Below are positions 47,575-55,552 of a stretch of 64,000 nt of DNA, piece by piece. Both the position numbers and the translations under genes were made by a program. The notes beneath the pieces are model-generated. The model worked only from the letters and a program-made list of their open reading frames with translations, was not told the DNA's origin and searched no databases. Positions within the stretch are counted from its first letter, which is position 1. Every line of letters starts with the position of its first letter. The DNA comes from Actinomycetota bacterium (GTDB lineage: Bacteria; Actinomycetota; Actinomycetes; Propionibacteriales; Propionibacteriaceae): positions 1-64,000 of the forward strand of contig JAIUOS010000001.1 of the NCBI GenBank assembly GCA_020161755.1, written 5' to 3'.

Positions 47575-48450
47575 TCAGTTCGGCGCGGGCGCCTTCGACA
47601 GCGCCCGGGTCGAGCCGACGCTGGCGACCGTCACGCACGCCATCGCCACCAGCTCCACCCAGCTCAGCTGCTCGCCCAGGACGACGAGGGCGGCCAGCGC
47701 CGCGGCGGCCGGTTCGACGCTCATCAGGATGCCGAACACCCCCGCCGGAATGCTGCGCCGGGCCACCATCTCCAGTCCGTAGGGGATGACCGAGCTGAGG
47801 ACGCCGACCGCGATCGCCAGCCCCACCACCTGCGGCTGCCACAGCGACGACCCGCCGGCGACCAGGCCGGGGACGAGGAACACCACCGCCCCGACGACGC
47901 TGCCGACACTCACCCCGGTGACACCCTCCCAGACCGCACCGGTCGGGCCGGACAGCACGATGTAGGCGGCCCAGGCCGCGCCGGCGAGCAGGGCGAAGCC
48001 GATGCCGATCCAGTCGGCGTTCGCCGGGAACACGCCGAGCAGCGCCACCCCGATCGCGGCCAGCGCCACCCAGACCAGGTCGCGGGCACGGCGGGAGCCG
48101 ACCACCGCCACCCCGAGCGGCCCCAGGAACTCGATCGTGACCGCCAGCCCGATCGGGATGCGGGCGAACGACTGGTAGATCGCCCAGTTCATCGTGGCCA
48201 GCGCGATGCCGTAGCCGATCACCACGCGCCACTCCGGCCAGGTGCGTCCGCGCAACCGGGGACGGGCGAACACCCAGAAGATCAGCGCGGCCACCGCCAT
48301 CCGCAGCCAGGCGACGGCGGTCGGCGCGGTCAGGGCGAACAGCGACTTGGCGTACGCCGCGCCGACCTGCACCGACACGATCGCGCCGAGCACCAGCCAG
48401 ACCGGGCTCAGCCAGGCCGGCAGTCCCGGGCCCTGCGGGCGTCCGCTCAT
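47575..48450 (-). CDS. EamA-family transporter (RhtA-like)
   Basis: 291 residues with ten predicted membrane helices in two EamA repeats. The first repeat has GAAYAKSLFALTAPTAVAWL and YQSFARIPIGLAVTIEFLGP, a motif typical of RhtA-type amino-acid exporters. The second has VIPYGLEMVARRSIPAGVFG and MSVEPAAAALAALVVLGEQL. It is likely an amino-acid or metabolite exporter of the DMT superfamily. Its start overlaps the tag stop (ATGA), so the two are co-transcribed although functionally unrelated. Confidence 0.88.
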   Translation of the reverse strand: MSGRPQGPGLPAWLSPVWLVLGAIVSVQVGAAYAKSLFALTAPTAVAWLRMAVAALIFWVFARPRLRGRTWPEWRVVIGYGIALATMNWAIYQSFARIPIGLAVTIEFLGPLGVAVVGSRRARDLVWVALAAIGVALLGVFPANADWIGIGFALLAGAAWAAYIVLSGPTGAVWEGVTGVSVGSVVGAVVFLVPGLVAGGSSLWQPQVVGLAIAVGVLSSVIPYGLEMVARRSIPAGVFGILMSVEPAAAALAALVVLGEQLSWVELVAMACVTVASVGSTRALSKAPAPN

Positions 48451-49016
48451 GCCAGGGCCGCGCAACGCTCGCGGGCGGGGCAGCCGACGACGTGGTCGTT
48501 GACCAGGCCGACCGCCTGGGCGAACGCGTAGACGATGGTGGGCCCGCAGAACCGGAAGCCGGCCTTCTTCAGCCGCTTCGACAGCTCGTCCCCCTGGGGG
48601 CTGGTCGCCGGTACGTCCGCGAGGGTGGCCGGCCGGGCCTGCACCGGGACGCCGTCCACGGCGCTCCAGATGAAGGCGCTGAACCCTTCGTCGGCCTCGA
48701 TGCGCTGCCACGCGCGGGCGTTGGTGATGGCGGCCTCGATCTTGCCGCGGTGCCGGACGATGCCCGCGTCGCCGAGCAGGCGGACCACGTCCGGCTCGCC
48801 CCAGCCGGCGATCACGTCGGGGTCGAAGCCGTCGAACGCCGCCCGGAAGTTCGCGCGCTTGCGGAGGATCGTGATCCAGGCCAGGCCGGCCTGGAACCCG
48901 TCGAGGACGAGTTTCTCGTACAGGGCGCGGGGGTCGCGCTCGGGGACGCCCCACTCCTGGTCGTGGTAGGCGACGTACAGCGGATCGGTGCCGCACCAGC
49001 CGCAGCGCTCGCCCAT
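48447..49016 (-). CDS. tag: DNA-3-methyladenine glycosylase I
   Basis: 189 residues, the usual Tag length. RCGWCGTDPLYVAYHDQEWG is the N-terminal signature with the zinc-binding Cys. EKLVLDGFQAGLAWITILRK is the family's helix-hairpin-helix region and ANFRAAFDGFDP follows it. GFRFCGPTIVYAFAQAVGLV and NDHVVGCPAR supply the C-terminal zinc ligands. It excises 3-methyladenine from alkylated DNA in base-excision repair. Confidence 0.95.
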   Translation of the reverse strand: MGERCGWCGTDPLYVAYHDQEWGVPERDPRALYEKLVLDGFQAGLAWITILRKRANFRAAFDGFDPDVIAGWGEPDVVRLLGDAGIVRHRGKIEAAITNARAWQRIEADEGFSAFIWSAVDGVPVQARPATLADVPATSPQGDELSKRLKKAGFRFCGPTIVYAFAQAVGLVNDHVVGCPARERCAALA

Positions 49017-49088
49017 TCGTCCCCTTCCGTCCGCCGGCTCATGCTAACGCCGGGCACGGACAGGCTCGGGACGGTTCAGAGCCGGCGG

Positions 49089-49640
49089 CTACCGGCCGGG
49101 GTTGCTCACCGGCTCGTCCGGGTCGCCGGTCGGCGGGACGTCCTCGACCGGCTCGACGAACGCGGCCCTGGTGAAGCTGAGCACCACCGTCCCGGACGCG
49201 TCGAGCAGGTCGAGGGTGTTCCCGGTCACGCGGAAGGACGCCGCCGCGCCGAGCGCCAGTCCGTAGCGGCCCTGCTGGACGACCACGTCCCGCGAACCGC
49301 AGGCCATCTCGGTGGACCGCCAGCCGGTGAAACCGATCCGGTCGCCGGCGATCGCGTAGCCGCTCTGCATCAGGTTGCAGGGGTCGCCGCCGCTGGCCGA
49401 CGTGGCCGAGTCGAACTGGACGAACGGGACGTCGCCGTCGGCGGTCGCGAAGACGGGTCCGCCACCGATCGAGGTGAGCGTCCACCGCGTCCCCGCCAGC
49501 GCGGCCGACCCGCCCGCCGGCTCCGCGGGCACCGTCCCGTACGCGCGCATCGACCACCCGACCGCGCTGATCACGGCGACGAGGCCGACGGCGGCCACCG
49601 CGACCGCCCAGCGGGGCAGCCTGAAATGTCTGGTTTCCAT
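49089..49640 (-). CDS. membrane-anchored META-domain-like protein
   Basis: 183 residues from the ATG at 49640. One N-terminal membrane helix (RWAVAVAAVGLVAVISAVGW) is followed by an exported beta domain with LAGTRWTLTSIGGGPVFATA and SGGDPCNLMQSGYAIAGDRI, the pattern of META/HslJ domains. The C-terminal tail is acidic and Pro-rich. HslJ relatives are implicated in heat or envelope stress. Here the function is unknown. Confidence 0.75.
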   Translation of the reverse strand: METRHFRLPRWAVAVAAVGLVAVISAVGWSMRAYGTVPAEPAGGSAALAGTRWTLTSIGGGPVFATADGDVPFVQFDSATSASGGDPCNLMQSGYAIAGDRIGFTGWRSTEMACGSRDVVVQQGRYGLALGAAASFRVTGNTLDLLDASGTVVLSFTRAAFVEPVEDVPPTGDPDEPVSNPGR

Positions 49641-49736
49641 GCCCTTTCCCACGCACGAGGGCGGCCCGGCGTTGCGGGCCCGGCCGGTTTGCCACGGCGG
49701 CAGTGGCCGGGGCGGGCCGGCGCTAGGGTCGGATCC

Positions 49737-51410
49737 GTGGACGCACCCTGGGTCAGGCACTACCAGCCGGGGGTCCCGGCCGAGATCGAACTCCCCACCG
49801 AGTCGCTGGTCGCGCTGTACGAGCGCTCGGTCGCCGAAGCGCCGGACGCGGTCGCCACCGAGTTCTTCGGACGCACCACCACCTACGCCGAACTCGGTGA
49901 GCAGATCGAGCGCGCCGCCGAGGGGATGCGCCGGCTCGGGGTGCAGGCCGGTGACCGGGTGGCGATCGTGCTGCCGAACTGCCCGCAGCACATCGTGGCG
50001 TTCTACGCGGTGCTGCGGCTGGGCGCGGTCGTGGTCGAGCACAACCCGCTCTACACCGAGCGCGAACTGCGCCACCTGTTCGAGGACCACGCCGCGCGGG
50101 TGGCGATCTGCTGGGACGCGGCCGCGTCCCGCCTCCAGTCGATGCCCGGGGACGCCCGTCCGCAGCACATCGTGTCGGTGAACCTGCTGAAGGCGTTCCC
50201 GACGCTGAAGCGGCTGGCGCTGGGGCTGCCGGTGAAGAAGCTCCGCGAGACCCGCGACCGACTCACCCGTCCGGCGCCCGGCACGATGGCGTGGGAGAAG
50301 CTGCTGGACGCGCCGCGGCTCGCCGCGTCCCACCCGAAGCCGGGCGTGCGGGACCTCGCGGTGATCCAGTACACGTCCGGCACCACCGGGGTGCCGAAAG
50401 GCGCGATGCTCAGCCACTACAACCTGTTCGCGAACGCGCGGCAGGGCGAGGCGTGGATGCACGGCGCGCAGTACCGCCGGGAGGTCTTCTACGCGATCCT
50501 GCCGATGTTCCACGCGTTCGGCATGACGCTGTTCCTCACCTACGGCGTCCTCAAGCAGGGACGGATCGTGCTGTTCCCGGCGTTCGACGTCGACCTGGTG
50601 CTGGACGCGGCGAAGAAGTCGCCGCCGACCGTCTACTGCGCGGTGCCGCCGATCTATGAGAAGACCGCCGCCCGGGCCCGGGAGCGCGGGATCAGCCTGC
50701 GGTCCGCGAAGTACTGCATCTCGGGGGCGATGAACCTGCCGGACGCGGTGGTCGAGCTGTGGGAGAGCGTCTCCGGCGGGCTGCTCGTCGAGGGCTACGG
50801 CATGACGGAGTCCTCACCGGTGGCGCTGGGCAACCCGTTCGCGCCGTCGCGGCGGACGGGGACGATCGGCGTCCCGTTCCCGTCGACGCAGATGTTGGTG
50901 GTGGACCCCGACGACCCGTCGGTGGTGGTGGCGCAGGGCGAGCGCGGCGAGCTGCTGATCAAGGGCCCGCAGGTGTTCGGCGGCTACTGGAACAACGCCG
51001 AGGAGACCGCGCGGACGTTGCTGCCGGACGGCTGGCTGCGCACCGGCGACATCGTCACCGTGGACGCGGACGGGTTCACCACGATCGTCGACCGGGTGAA
51101 GGAGTTGATCATCACCGGCGGCTTCAACGTGGCCCCGTCCGAGGTGGAGGGGGTGCTGAGCGGCCACCCCGACGTCACGGACGTGGCGGTGATCGGCGTC
51201 CCGTCCCCGGGAGGTGGCGAGCGGGTGGCGGCCGCGGTGACGCTGCGTCCGGGGGTGGCCCTGGACGAGGACGCGCTGCGCGACTACTGCCGCGAACGCC
51301 TCGCCGGCTACAAGGTGCCCCGCCAGATCGTGGTGATGGACGACCTGCCGCGCTCGATGCTGGGCAAGGTGCTCCGCAAGCAGGTCCGCGAGCGGTTCCC
51401 GTCCGCCTGA
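49737..51410 (+). CDS. fadD: long-chain fatty acid--CoA ligase / AMP-binding protein
   Basis: 557 residues from the GTG at 49737. The AMP-binding signature is IQYTSGTTGVPKGAMLSHYN (about residue 212). YGMTESSP is the A5 motif, GWLRTGDIVTVDADGFTTIV the A7/A8 region and DLPRSMLGKVLRKQVRE the A10 Lys. It activates fatty acids with ATP and CoA. The closest pattern is the long-chain FadD group. It lies alone and converges on an MFS operon across a perfect palindrome. Confidence 0.92.
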   Translation: MDAPWVRHYQPGVPAEIELPTESLVALYERSVAEAPDAVATEFFGRTTTYAELGEQIERAAEGMRRLGVQAGDRVAIVLPNCPQHIVAFYAVLRLGAVVVEHNPLYTERELRHLFEDHAARVAICWDAAASRLQSMPGDARPQHIVSVNLLKAFPTLKRLALGLPVKKLRETRDRLTRPAPGTMAWEKLLDAPRLAASHPKPGVRDLAVIQYTSGTTGVPKGAMLSHYNLFANARQGEAWMHGAQYRREVFYAILPMFHAFGMTLFLTYGVLKQGRIVLFPAFDVDLVLDAAKKSPPTVYCAVPPIYEKTAARARERGISLRSAKYCISGAMNLPDAVVELWESVSGGLLVEGYGMTESSPVALGNPFAPSRRTGTIGVPFPSTQMLVVDPDDPSVVVAQGERGELLIKGPQVFGGYWNNAEETARTLLPDGWLRTGDIVTVDADGFTTIVDRVKELIITGGFNVAPSEVEGVLSGHPDVTDVAVIGVPSPGGGERVAAAVTLRPGVALDEDALRDYCRERLAGYKVPRQIVVMDDLPRSMLGKVLRKQVRERFPSA

Positions 51411-51433
51411 CCCCCGGGGACGCTTCTCCAACT

Positions 51434-51487
51434 CCGAGTTGTCAGAACGTGGACGCGCTATAGCGCACCCACGTTCTGACAACTCGG
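51434..51487. repeat. 54-bp perfect nested palindrome in a convergent gap
   Basis: Perfect 19-bp arms CCGAGTTGTCAGAACGTGG (51434-51452) and their complement (51469-51487) enclose a second perfect palindrome GCGCTATAGCGC (51455-51466). It is unrelated in sequence to the other palindrome families and may be a bidirectional terminator. Confidence 0.97.
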
Positions 51488-51508
51488 GATCGGAGGAGCC
51501 GTCCCGGG

Positions 51509-52795
51509 TCAGCGGGCCTCTTCGAGGTCGTCGACGACGACCTCCTCCTCGGGGTGGCGCCAGGGCATGATGCCCCAGCCCGACTGCCGGACGAGGTAGC
51601 CGACCGCGATCACCACGGCCAACGCACACGCGATCGCACCGATGGCCAGCGTCCAGCGCGGTCCCCACGCGTCGCCGACCCAGCCCAGCAGCGGTGCGCC
51701 GAGCGGCGTCCCGCCGAGGAAGATGGCCTGGTAGAGCGCCATCACGCGTCCCCGCATGGCCGGCTCGGTCGACAGCTGGACGGACGCATTCGCGGCCGTC
51801 ATCACCGTCAACGACGTCATCCCGGCCGGGATCAGGAAGGCCGCGTACCACCAGTAGTTGGGCGCGACGGCGAGCACCGTGACCGAGAGCGCGAACCCGG
51901 CCATCGCGCCGATGATCAGCCGCAACCGCAGCTGCGTGCGGCGCGCGGCCAGCAGGCCGGCCGACAGCGAGCCGACGGCCATGATCGAGCCGAGGACGCC
52001 GTACTGCTCGGCCCCGACGTGGAAGACCGCCGTCGCCATCAGGGCGTTCGTGAGCTGGAAGTTCAGCCCGAACGTCCCCAGCATGAACACGATGAACATC
52101 AGCAGCATGATGTCGGGCCGGGCGCGGACGTAGTTCAGGCCGGCCATCACCGAACCCTTGGCCCGTACCCGCGGCGCGGGGGTGAGGTTCGTCTCGTCCA
52201 TCATCGCCAGGGCGACCAGCACCGCGACGAAGCTCAGCCCGTTGAGCAGCAGCGCGGGGAACACGCCCCACCACGCGATGGTCAGACCCGCCACCGCCGG
52301 ACCCACCAGCCGGGCGGCGTGGAAGGACGTGGTGTTCAGCCCGACCGCGTTGGGGATCAGCTTCTCCGGCACCATCTCGGGGGCGAACGCCTGCCGCGCC
52401 GGGCCGTCGAACGCGGCCGCGATGCCCTGGACGGTGGCCAGCAGGTAGACGTGCCACAGCTGGATCACCCCGCCGAACACCAGCCCGGCCAGCAGCAGGC
52501 CGGTGATCGCCATCGCCGCCTGCGTCAGCATCAGCAGCTTGCGCTTGGGGACGCGGTCGGCGAGCGCGCCGGCGTACGGCGCGAGCAGGGCCACCGGCAG
52601 GAACTGGAGGCCGGTCACGATGCCCAGGGCCATCGAGGAGTTCTGGGTGAGGATCGTCAGGACCAGCCAGTCCTGGGCGACGCGCGCCATCCAGGTGCCG
52701 ACGTTGGAGATCAGCCCGCCGGTCCAGAACAGCCGGTAGTTGCGGATGGCCATGGACGAGAACATCGGCACCCGTTCGGCGGCCACCGTGCTCAT
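51509..52795 (-). CDS. MFS transporter (enterobactin-exporter/EntS-like group)
   Basis: 428 residues with about twelve membrane helices. YRLFWTGGLISNVGTWMARV and QDWLVLTILT form the family's N-terminal signature, PYAGALADRVPKRKLLMLTQ is the loop 2-3 MFS motif, and FDGPARQAFAPEMVPEKLIP the central motif. The tail is acidic. This group exports siderophores, drugs or macrolides. It is transcribed with the MarR-family gene upstream (4-nt overlap), which should control it. Confidence 0.9.
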   Translation of the reverse strand: MSTVAAERVPMFSSMAIRNYRLFWTGGLISNVGTWMARVAQDWLVLTILTQNSSMALGIVTGLQFLPVALLAPYAGALADRVPKRKLLMLTQAAMAITGLLLAGLVFGGVIQLWHVYLLATVQGIAAAFDGPARQAFAPEMVPEKLIPNAVGLNTTSFHAARLVGPAVAGLTIAWWGVFPALLLNGLSFVAVLVALAMMDETNLTPAPRVRAKGSVMAGLNYVRARPDIMLLMFIVFMLGTFGLNFQLTNALMATAVFHVGAEQYGVLGSIMAVGSLSAGLLAARRTQLRLRLIIGAMAGFALSVTVLAVAPNYWWYAAFLIPAGMTSLTVMTAANASVQLSTEPAMRGRVMALYQAIFLGGTPLGAPLLGWVGDAWGPRWTLAIGAIACALAVVIAVGYLVRQSGWGIMPWRHPEEEVVVDDLEEAR

Positions 52796-53211
52796 TGCGC
52801 CAGCCTGTTCAACAACTCCGTCGCCTCTTTCAACAGCTTCTGTTCGTCCTTCGTCAGGGTCTCCAGTTGGTGGAGCATCCAGTCGTCGCGGGCGCGGGCG
52901 ACACGGCTGAGCGTGGCGCGCCCCTCGTCGGTGAGCTCGAGCAGCTTCGAGCGTCCGTCGCTCGGGTGGTCGTCGCGGCGCACCAGGCCCTTCTCGACCA
53001 GGAAGTTCACGGTGCGGGTCATGCTCGGCGGGGAGACCCGCTCGACCTCGGCGAGCTCGCCGGGGGTCTTCGGCCCCTTCTTCAGCTGCGACATGGCGCT
53101 GACCAGGTGTGGGGTGAGTTCGTCGGTCGACTCGAACCGGACGCGGCGGCTCACCCGCTGGCAGGCGATGCGCAGGTCGTTCGCCAACCCGGGGAGCGCT
53201 GCTGAGTTCAT
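52792..53211 (-). CDS. MarR-family transcriptional regulator
   Basis: 139 residues. The winged helix-turn-helix is KTPGELAEVERVSPPSMTRT (recognition helix), VNFLVEKGLVRRDDHPSDGR (wing) and SKLLELTDEGRATLSR. The N- and C-terminal helices form the dimer interface. The ligand is not predictable. It likely represses its own operon with the MFS transporter through the dyads immediately upstream. Confidence 0.93.
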   Translation of the reverse strand: MNSAALPGLANDLRIACQRVSRRVRFESTDELTPHLVSAMSQLKKGPKTPGELAEVERVSPPSMTRTVNFLVEKGLVRRDDHPSDGRSKLLELTDEGRATLSRVARARDDWMLHQLETLTKDEQKLLKEATELLNRLAQ

Positions 53212-53215
53212 GATA

Positions 53216-53242
53216 GTTAGCTTAACTCATTAGCTTGGCTAA
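53216..53242. promoter_or_regulatory. candidate MarR operator
   Basis: TTAGCTTGGCTAA (53230-53242) is a perfect 5-3-5 dyad and GTTAGCTTAAC (53216-53226) a 4-3-4 dyad. Both lie directly upstream of the MarR-family start at 53211. The AT-rich patch stands out in this GC-rich window. Confidence 0.7.
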
Positions 53243-53311
53243 GTATTCCGACGTGGCGTCGCCGGTTGGGATCACGGCATTCGCCGGGATGATGCAGGGG
53301 GCAGCGCGAGG

Positions 53312-53968
53312 TCAGAGCGAGGAAGCCCAGGCCAGCAGCGCCGGGTCGGCGAGCGAGGCGAACACCCCGTCCGCGGGGAACGGGTGGGCCTCGGGCGAGG
53401 GGACGCCGACCACGTGCAGTCCGGCGGCGGCCGCGGCGGCCGCGCCGGTACCGGTGTCCTCGAACGCGAGGCTCGTGGACGCGTCCACACCCAGCAGCTC
53501 GCAGGCCCGCAGGTACAGGTCGGGCGCCGGCTTGGGGTGGGTGACCTCGTCGGCGGCGACGACGACGCCGAACGCGCCGGTCAGCCCCGCCCGCGCCAGG
53601 GCCAGGTCGAGCACCACGCGCGGGGAGTTGCTCGCCACCGCCACGGGGATCCGCTCTGCCAGGACCCCGACCAGCTCGATCGCGCCGGGCATCGGCTCGG
53701 CCTGCGCCGAGATGGCGTCCGCGATCGAGCCCAGCAGCTCGACCCGGATCCCGTCCTCGTTGCCGGGCTCGGCGAACCGTTCGGCCATCAGCGCCACGGT
53801 CGCGGCCACGCTCTTGCCGATGAAGTCCGCCTTCTCCGCCGGCCCGTACGGCAGCCCGCGCACCGCGAACACGGCGGTCTCGGCCACCGTCCAGCACGGC
53901 TCGGTGTCCACCAGCAGTCCGTCGCAGTCGAACACCACCCCGGCCGGACGCGGCAACAGGTCAGGCAT
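53312..53968 (-). CDS. HAD-superfamily hydrolase (beta-phosphoglucomutase-like)
   Basis: 218 residues. Motif I is GVVFDCDGLLVDTEP with the nucleophile Asp, motif II PVAVASNSPRVVLDLAL, motif III the Lys in THPKPAPDLYLR, and motif IV LAFEDTGTG. The helical cap (about residues 20-90) is of the C1 type found in phosphoglucomutase- or phosphatase-like members. The substrate is unknown, likely a sugar phosphate. It overlaps the end of pcnB by 8 bp on the same strand. Confidence 0.9.
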   Translation of the reverse strand: MPDLLPRPAGVVFDCDGLLVDTEPCWTVAETAVFAVRGLPYGPAEKADFIGKSVAATVALMAERFAEPGNEDGIRVELLGSIADAISAQAEPMPGAIELVGVLAERIPVAVASNSPRVVLDLALARAGLTGAFGVVVAADEVTHPKPAPDLYLRACELLGVDASTSLAFEDTGTGAAAAAAAGLHVVGVPSPEAHPFPADGVFASLADPALLAWASSL

Positions 53969-55412
53969 CGGCGTCCCGCGCCGCCCACCACGCCAGCAGT
54001 TCCTTCGTCGCGCGCTCCTCGCCGAGAGGGCCGTCGTCCATCCGTCGCTCCATCAGGAACCGGTACGCCTCGCCGACCACCGGGCCGGGGCCGATCCCGA
54101 GCAGCTCCATGATCCGGCTGCCGTCGAGGTCGGGACGGATCGCGTCCAGCTCCTCCTGCGCGGCGAGCTCGTCGATCCGCCACTCCAGCTCCTCGTAGGC
54201 GCGCCGCAGCGACTGCGCCTTGCGCTGGTTGCGGGTGGTGCAGTCCGAGCGGGTCAGGATGTGCAGCCGCTCCAGCTGGTCGCCGGCGTCGCGGACGTAA
54301 CGTCGGACGGCGGAGTCGGTCCACTGGCCGTCGCCGTAGCCGTGGAACCGCAGGTGCAGTTCGATCAGCTTCGCGACCGCCTTGATCTCGTCGTTGGAGA
54401 AGTGCAGTTCCTGCATGCGCTTGGCGGCCATCTTCGCGCCGACCACGTCGTGGTGGTGGAAGGAGACCTTGCCGCCGGGCTCGAAGCGCCGCGTCCGGGG
54501 TTTGCCGATGTCGTGGAACAGGGCCGCCAGCCGGTTGACCAGGTCGGGGGCGTGGCCGCGCTCGGCCTCCAGCGCGATCGCCTGCTCCAGCACGGTCAGG
54601 GTGTGCTCGTAGACGTCCTTGTGCCGGTTGTGCTCGTCGCGTTCCATCCGCAGCGCGGGCAATTCGGGCAGCACGATCTCGGCCAGGCCGGTCTCCACCA
54701 GCAGGTTCAGGCCCGGACGGGGGTTGTCGGTGAGCAGCAGCTTCACCAGCTCGTCGCGGATCCGCTCGGCCGAGACGATCGTGATCCGGGACGCCATCGC
54801 GGTCATCGCCGCCACGACGTCGGCGTCCGGACGGAAGCCGAGCTGGGAGGTGAACCGGGCCGCGCGCATCATGCGCAGCGGGTCGTCGGAGAACGAGAGC
54901 TCGGCGGCGGCCGGCGTGCTGATCACGCCGGCGTGCAGGTCGACCAGCCCGCCGAACGGGTCGAGCAGCTCCCCGTCCACGGTGCGCAGCGCCATCGCGT
55001 TCACGGTGAAGTCGCGGCGGACGAGATCGCCGCCGAGGTGGTCGCCGAACACGACCTCGGGCTTGCGGCTGTGGTCGACGTAGCTGTCGGCGCGGAACGT
55101 GGTGATCTCCACCTGCCAGGCGGTGCCGTCGTCCTCGGTGATGCGGCACGCGATCGTGCCGAAGGCGCGTCCGACGTCCCAGACGACCTTGGTCACCTTA
55201 CGCACCAGGGCCTCGATCTCGTCCGGACGGGCGGAGGTGGTGTAGTCGAGGTCGTGCCCCAGGCGTCCCATCAACGCATCGCGCACCGAGCCGCCGACGA
55301 GGTAGAGCTCGTGCCCGGCCCGCTCGAAGTGGTGGGCGAGCCTGCGCACCCGGGGTCCGGCGGCCAGCACGTCCGCCAGGGCGGCGCGCTGCTCTTCGGT
55401 CACGCTGGGCAC
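53961..55412 (-). CDS. pcnB: CCA tRNA nucleotidyltransferase
   Basis: About 483 residues. The nucleotidyltransferase core is ELYLVGGSVRDALMGRLGHD with catalytic LDYTTSARPDEIEAL, then RRDFTVNAMALR and DPLRMMRAARFTSQLGF. An HD-domain insert (DVYEHTLTVLEQAI; ALFHDIGKPRTRR; FHHHDVVGAKMA) follows. It adds or repairs the CCA end of tRNAs. The start is uncertain: the GTG at 55412 is used here, but GTG at 55460 after a weak site and TTG at 55478 inside a palindrome are also in frame. The pcnB - DUF6049 - murJ neighbourhood is common in actinobacteria. Confidence 0.9.
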   Translation of the reverse strand: MPSVTEEQRAALADVLAAGPRVRRLAHHFERAGHELYLVGGSVRDALMGRLGHDLDYTTSARPDEIEALVRKVTKVVWDVGRAFGTIACRITEDDGTAWQVEITTFRADSYVDHSRKPEVVFGDHLGGDLVRRDFTVNAMALRTVDGELLDPFGGLVDLHAGVISTPAAAELSFSDDPLRMMRAARFTSQLGFRPDADVVAAMTAMASRITIVSAERIRDELVKLLLTDNPRPGLNLLVETGLAEIVLPELPALRMERDEHNRHKDVYEHTLTVLEQAIALEAERGHAPDLVNRLAALFHDIGKPRTRRFEPGGKVSFHHHDVVGAKMAAKRMQELHFSNDEIKAVAKLIELHLRFHGYGDGQWTDSAVRRYVRDAGDQLERLHILTRSDCTTRNQRKAQSLRRAYEELEWRIDELAAQEELDAIRPDLDGSRIMELLGIGPGPVVGEAYRFLMERRMDDGPLGEERATKELLAWWAARDADA

Positions 55413-55471
55413 GACCGTGTACTTTACCGGCTCCGCTCCTCCCTCCCCGACCTCGGGCACCCCGGTCGAGC

Positions 55472-55502
55472 GGACCAAAAGGGGACTGTCCCCTTTTGGT
55501 CC
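55472..55502. repeat. perfect 31-bp GGGGAC(A/T)GTCCCC palindrome
   Basis: Arms GGACCAAAA/TTTTGGTCC with central T. It lies in the divergent gap between pcnB and the DUF6049 gene, one of the few copies in a divergent rather than convergent position. Confidence 0.96.
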
Positions 55503-55552
55503 GGCCGCGCGGGGCGGACGGCGCCGGGCGCCGACCCCCGTACGATGGGACG

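Noticed and set aside
11842-55502. GGGGAC(A/T)GTCCCC palindromes as classical rho-independent terminators
   Set aside because: The stem has almost no loop and no U-tract after it; the T-run is inside the stem. They may still terminate, so they are annotated as repeats only.
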